DNA of 7,175 nt from Acidobacteriota bacterium (GTDB taxonomy: Bacteria; Acidobacteriota; Aminicenantia; Aminicenantales; Aminicenantaceae). The stretch lies in contig JAUWSR010000201.1 of the NCBI GenBank assembly GCA_030609975.1, forward strand, positions 1 through 7,175, in the 5' to 3' direction. Shown here piece after piece: positions 6,309 through 7,175 of the stretch. The notes under the pieces were generated by a model, which had not been told where the DNA came from, did no database searches, and saw nothing but the letters and a program-made list of their open reading frames with translations. Every line of letters starts with the position of its first letter. The stretch's first letter is position 1. The position numbers and the translations under genes are program-made.

Positions 6309-6341
6309 TCCTTAATATATAGAAATCGCTTGAGAAGTCAA
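6309..6341 (-). promoter_or_regulatory. Promoter and ribosome site of the exported-protein gene
   Basis: TTGACT at 6341-6336, a 16-base spacer, and TATATT at 6319-6314 match the sigma-70 consensus at five of six positions each. The AAGGA at 6313-6309 directly follows the -10 box. A normal start point about seven bases downstream would fall near 6307, so the ribosome site would be outside the message. Either another promoter is used, or the message starts at or near the ATG at 6307. Confidence 0.45.
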
Positions 6342-6360
6342 TCGGCTCCCCGGGCAGTTT

Positions 6361-6381
6361 AGGGGTGAAGACCTGACCCCT
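6361..6381. terminator. Short GC-rich hairpin, possible terminator or REP-like element
   Basis: The arms AGGGGT (6361-6366) and ACCCCT (6376-6381) are perfectly complementary around a nine-base loop (GAAGACCTG). It begins just after the stop codon of the right-hand gene and lies in front of the next gene's promoter, where a terminator is expected. On the minus strand, the direction of both flanking genes, no U-tract follows; on the plus strand it is followed by TCTTTTC. The loop plus arm (GACCTGACCCC) resembles a small palindromic motif scattered between genes in some genomes that carry REP-associated transposases; that resemblance is from memory. Confidence 0.4.
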
Positions 6382-6386
6382 TCTTT

Positions 6387-7175
6387 TCATTTGATGCTTA
6401 TTTTTTGCGTATGCTTAAATCTCTTGCCGGAGATCTCCTCTTTGGTTGCTGTTTCAAGCGTGTATTCACCCGGGCCAAGTTCAGGGAGAGTGATCTCTAC
6501 CGTTTGGATATATGTCTTTCCTTCCCACGCCCCTGTGAGAACGGTGGAGGAGAGGGGAATTTTTTCTTCAGAATCCTCTTTTACAAGTTGGAAATCGAAG
6601 GTGACTTCCGGTAGAGAAATGCCGTCGGAATAACTGCGGATCATGGCCAAAATCTTGTCTGTGCCTTTCTCCAATTCCTGGAGGAGAGGTGTGTTAGCAG
6701 AGGAAGAAGGGTAGATATCGGATAGGGTGGCCTGGTTCTTCGCTCTCTTCTTGAAGCTGTAGTAAGAGGCGGATTTTTCGGGGATGAGGAGCAAGGGCGG
6801 ATACAGCCTGAAGCCGGATTCAAGAGGCTCTGGAATCTCTATCGCTGAAGCAGCCACGGCCGCCTTTCCTGTCTGTAAATTCCTGACAACCACGGAACAT
6901 CTGTAGCTCCCCGGGGCAAGAGAGGCTATGAAAGCGTGGAAACGGATATCTTCAGAAAGCTTGCTGAAGTCAAACTCTTGTTCCAGTTGGCCCACGATGA
7001 AGTTGTACTCATCGAAGATCATGGTCACGATCTGTGCCTTTTTTTGAGTGATGTCCTCCAACTTGTTTTGAGGGATCTCTGTCAAGATGACCAAGTTGGA
7101 ATCCGGGGCTTCGGAACAGGGCAGGGTTACAAGCGGAAGGCGGACGGGCTCTTGGAACTGTGGTTCGTCATTTAA
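6387..7175 (-). CDS. C-terminal part of a probable VWFA-related exported protein (cut by window edge)
   Basis: The minus-strand frame is open from position 7175 to the TGA at 6389-6387, giving 262 visible residues. A TTG at 7094 could serve as a start, but the frame continues upstream with sensible protein sequence (PVRLPLVTLP), there is no ribosome site at the TTG and no signal peptide follows, so the gene very likely begins beyond the window. Two stretches look like successive beta-sandwich units: SLAPGSYRCSVVVRNLQTGKAAVA at about 85-108, followed by IEIPEPLESGFRLYPPLLLIPEK, and a last unit with PELGPGEYTLETATKEEISGK near 231-251. The 'L-x-PG-x-Y ... V-x-N-L-x-TGK' pattern is one I link to C-terminal regions of VWFA-related proteins in Acidobacteriota and Aminicenantes. 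No VWA metal-binding motif (DxSxS) is visible, as expected if that domain lies further upstream. Exported location and VWFA link are inferences. Confidence 0.7.
   Translation of the reverse strand, partial: LNDEPQFQEPVRLPLVTLPCSEAPDSNLVILTEIPQNKLEDITQKKAQIVTMIFDEYNFIVGQLEQEFDFSKLSEDIRFHAFIASLAPGSYRCSVVVRNLQTGKAAVAASAIEIPEPLESGFRLYPPLLLIPEKSASYYSFKKRAKNQATLSDIYPSSSANTPLLQELEKGTDKILAMIRSYSDGISLPEVTFDFQLVKEDSEEKIPLSSTVLTGAWEGKTYIQTVEITLPELGPGEYTLETATKEEISGKRFKHTQKISIK

Noticed and set aside
7092..7094. TTG as the true start of the right-edge gene
   Set aside because: The frame stays open with plausible protein sequence up to the window edge, no ribosome site is present, and an exported protein should begin with a signal peptide, which is absent here.

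Overview
This looks like bacterial chromosomal DNA of roughly even base composition, from a diderm, metabolically versatile heterotroph. Three things suggest the Acidobacteriota/Aminicenantes-like world: an exported protein whose mature N-terminus has the charged 'LAQKEKARRAKLQGK...VVTNADL' pattern, a probable C-terminal part of a VWFA-related exported protein, and a TRAP transporter carrying a TatT lipoprotein. This lineage call is an inference from remembered sequence style, not a measured result.

Layout from left to right. Positions 1-314 (minus strand) hold the N-terminal 104 codons of a monomeric NADP-dependent isocitrate dehydrogenase, cut by the window edge. Positions 315-724 are a 410-base AT-rich gap. 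It holds the putative isocitrate dehydrogenase promoters, a perfect 10-base inverted repeat, and a short scar resembling a sulfatase C-terminus next to the end of dctM. Positions 725-4485 (minus strand) are a four-gene operon read tatT - dctP - dctQ - dctM, a complete TRAP transporter of the TPR-protein-associated (TatT/TPAT) type. Positions 4660-5430 (plus strand) encode an alpha/beta hydrolase, divergent from the operon. Positions 5474-6301 (minus strand) encode an exported protein with a low-complexity linker and a C-terminal beta-sandwich-like domain. Positions 6302-6386 hold a promoter and a compact hairpin. Positions 6387-7175 (minus strand) are the C-terminal part of another exported beta-rich protein running off the right edge.

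The transporter is the most interesting unit. DctQ and DctM form the inner-membrane, ion-gradient-driven permease. DctP is the periplasmic solute receptor. The TatT-family lipoprotein is a helical-repeat partner expected to dock with DctP and perhaps hand it ligand. In this DctP the Arg that normally holds the carboxylate of TRAP ligands appears to be replaced by Trp, as expected for a receptor of hydrophobic or non-carboxylate ligands. The divergent hydrolase could act on an ester or acyl compound linked to this uptake, but only position supports that. I found no CRISPR array, RNA gene, insertion sequence or clear phage feature.
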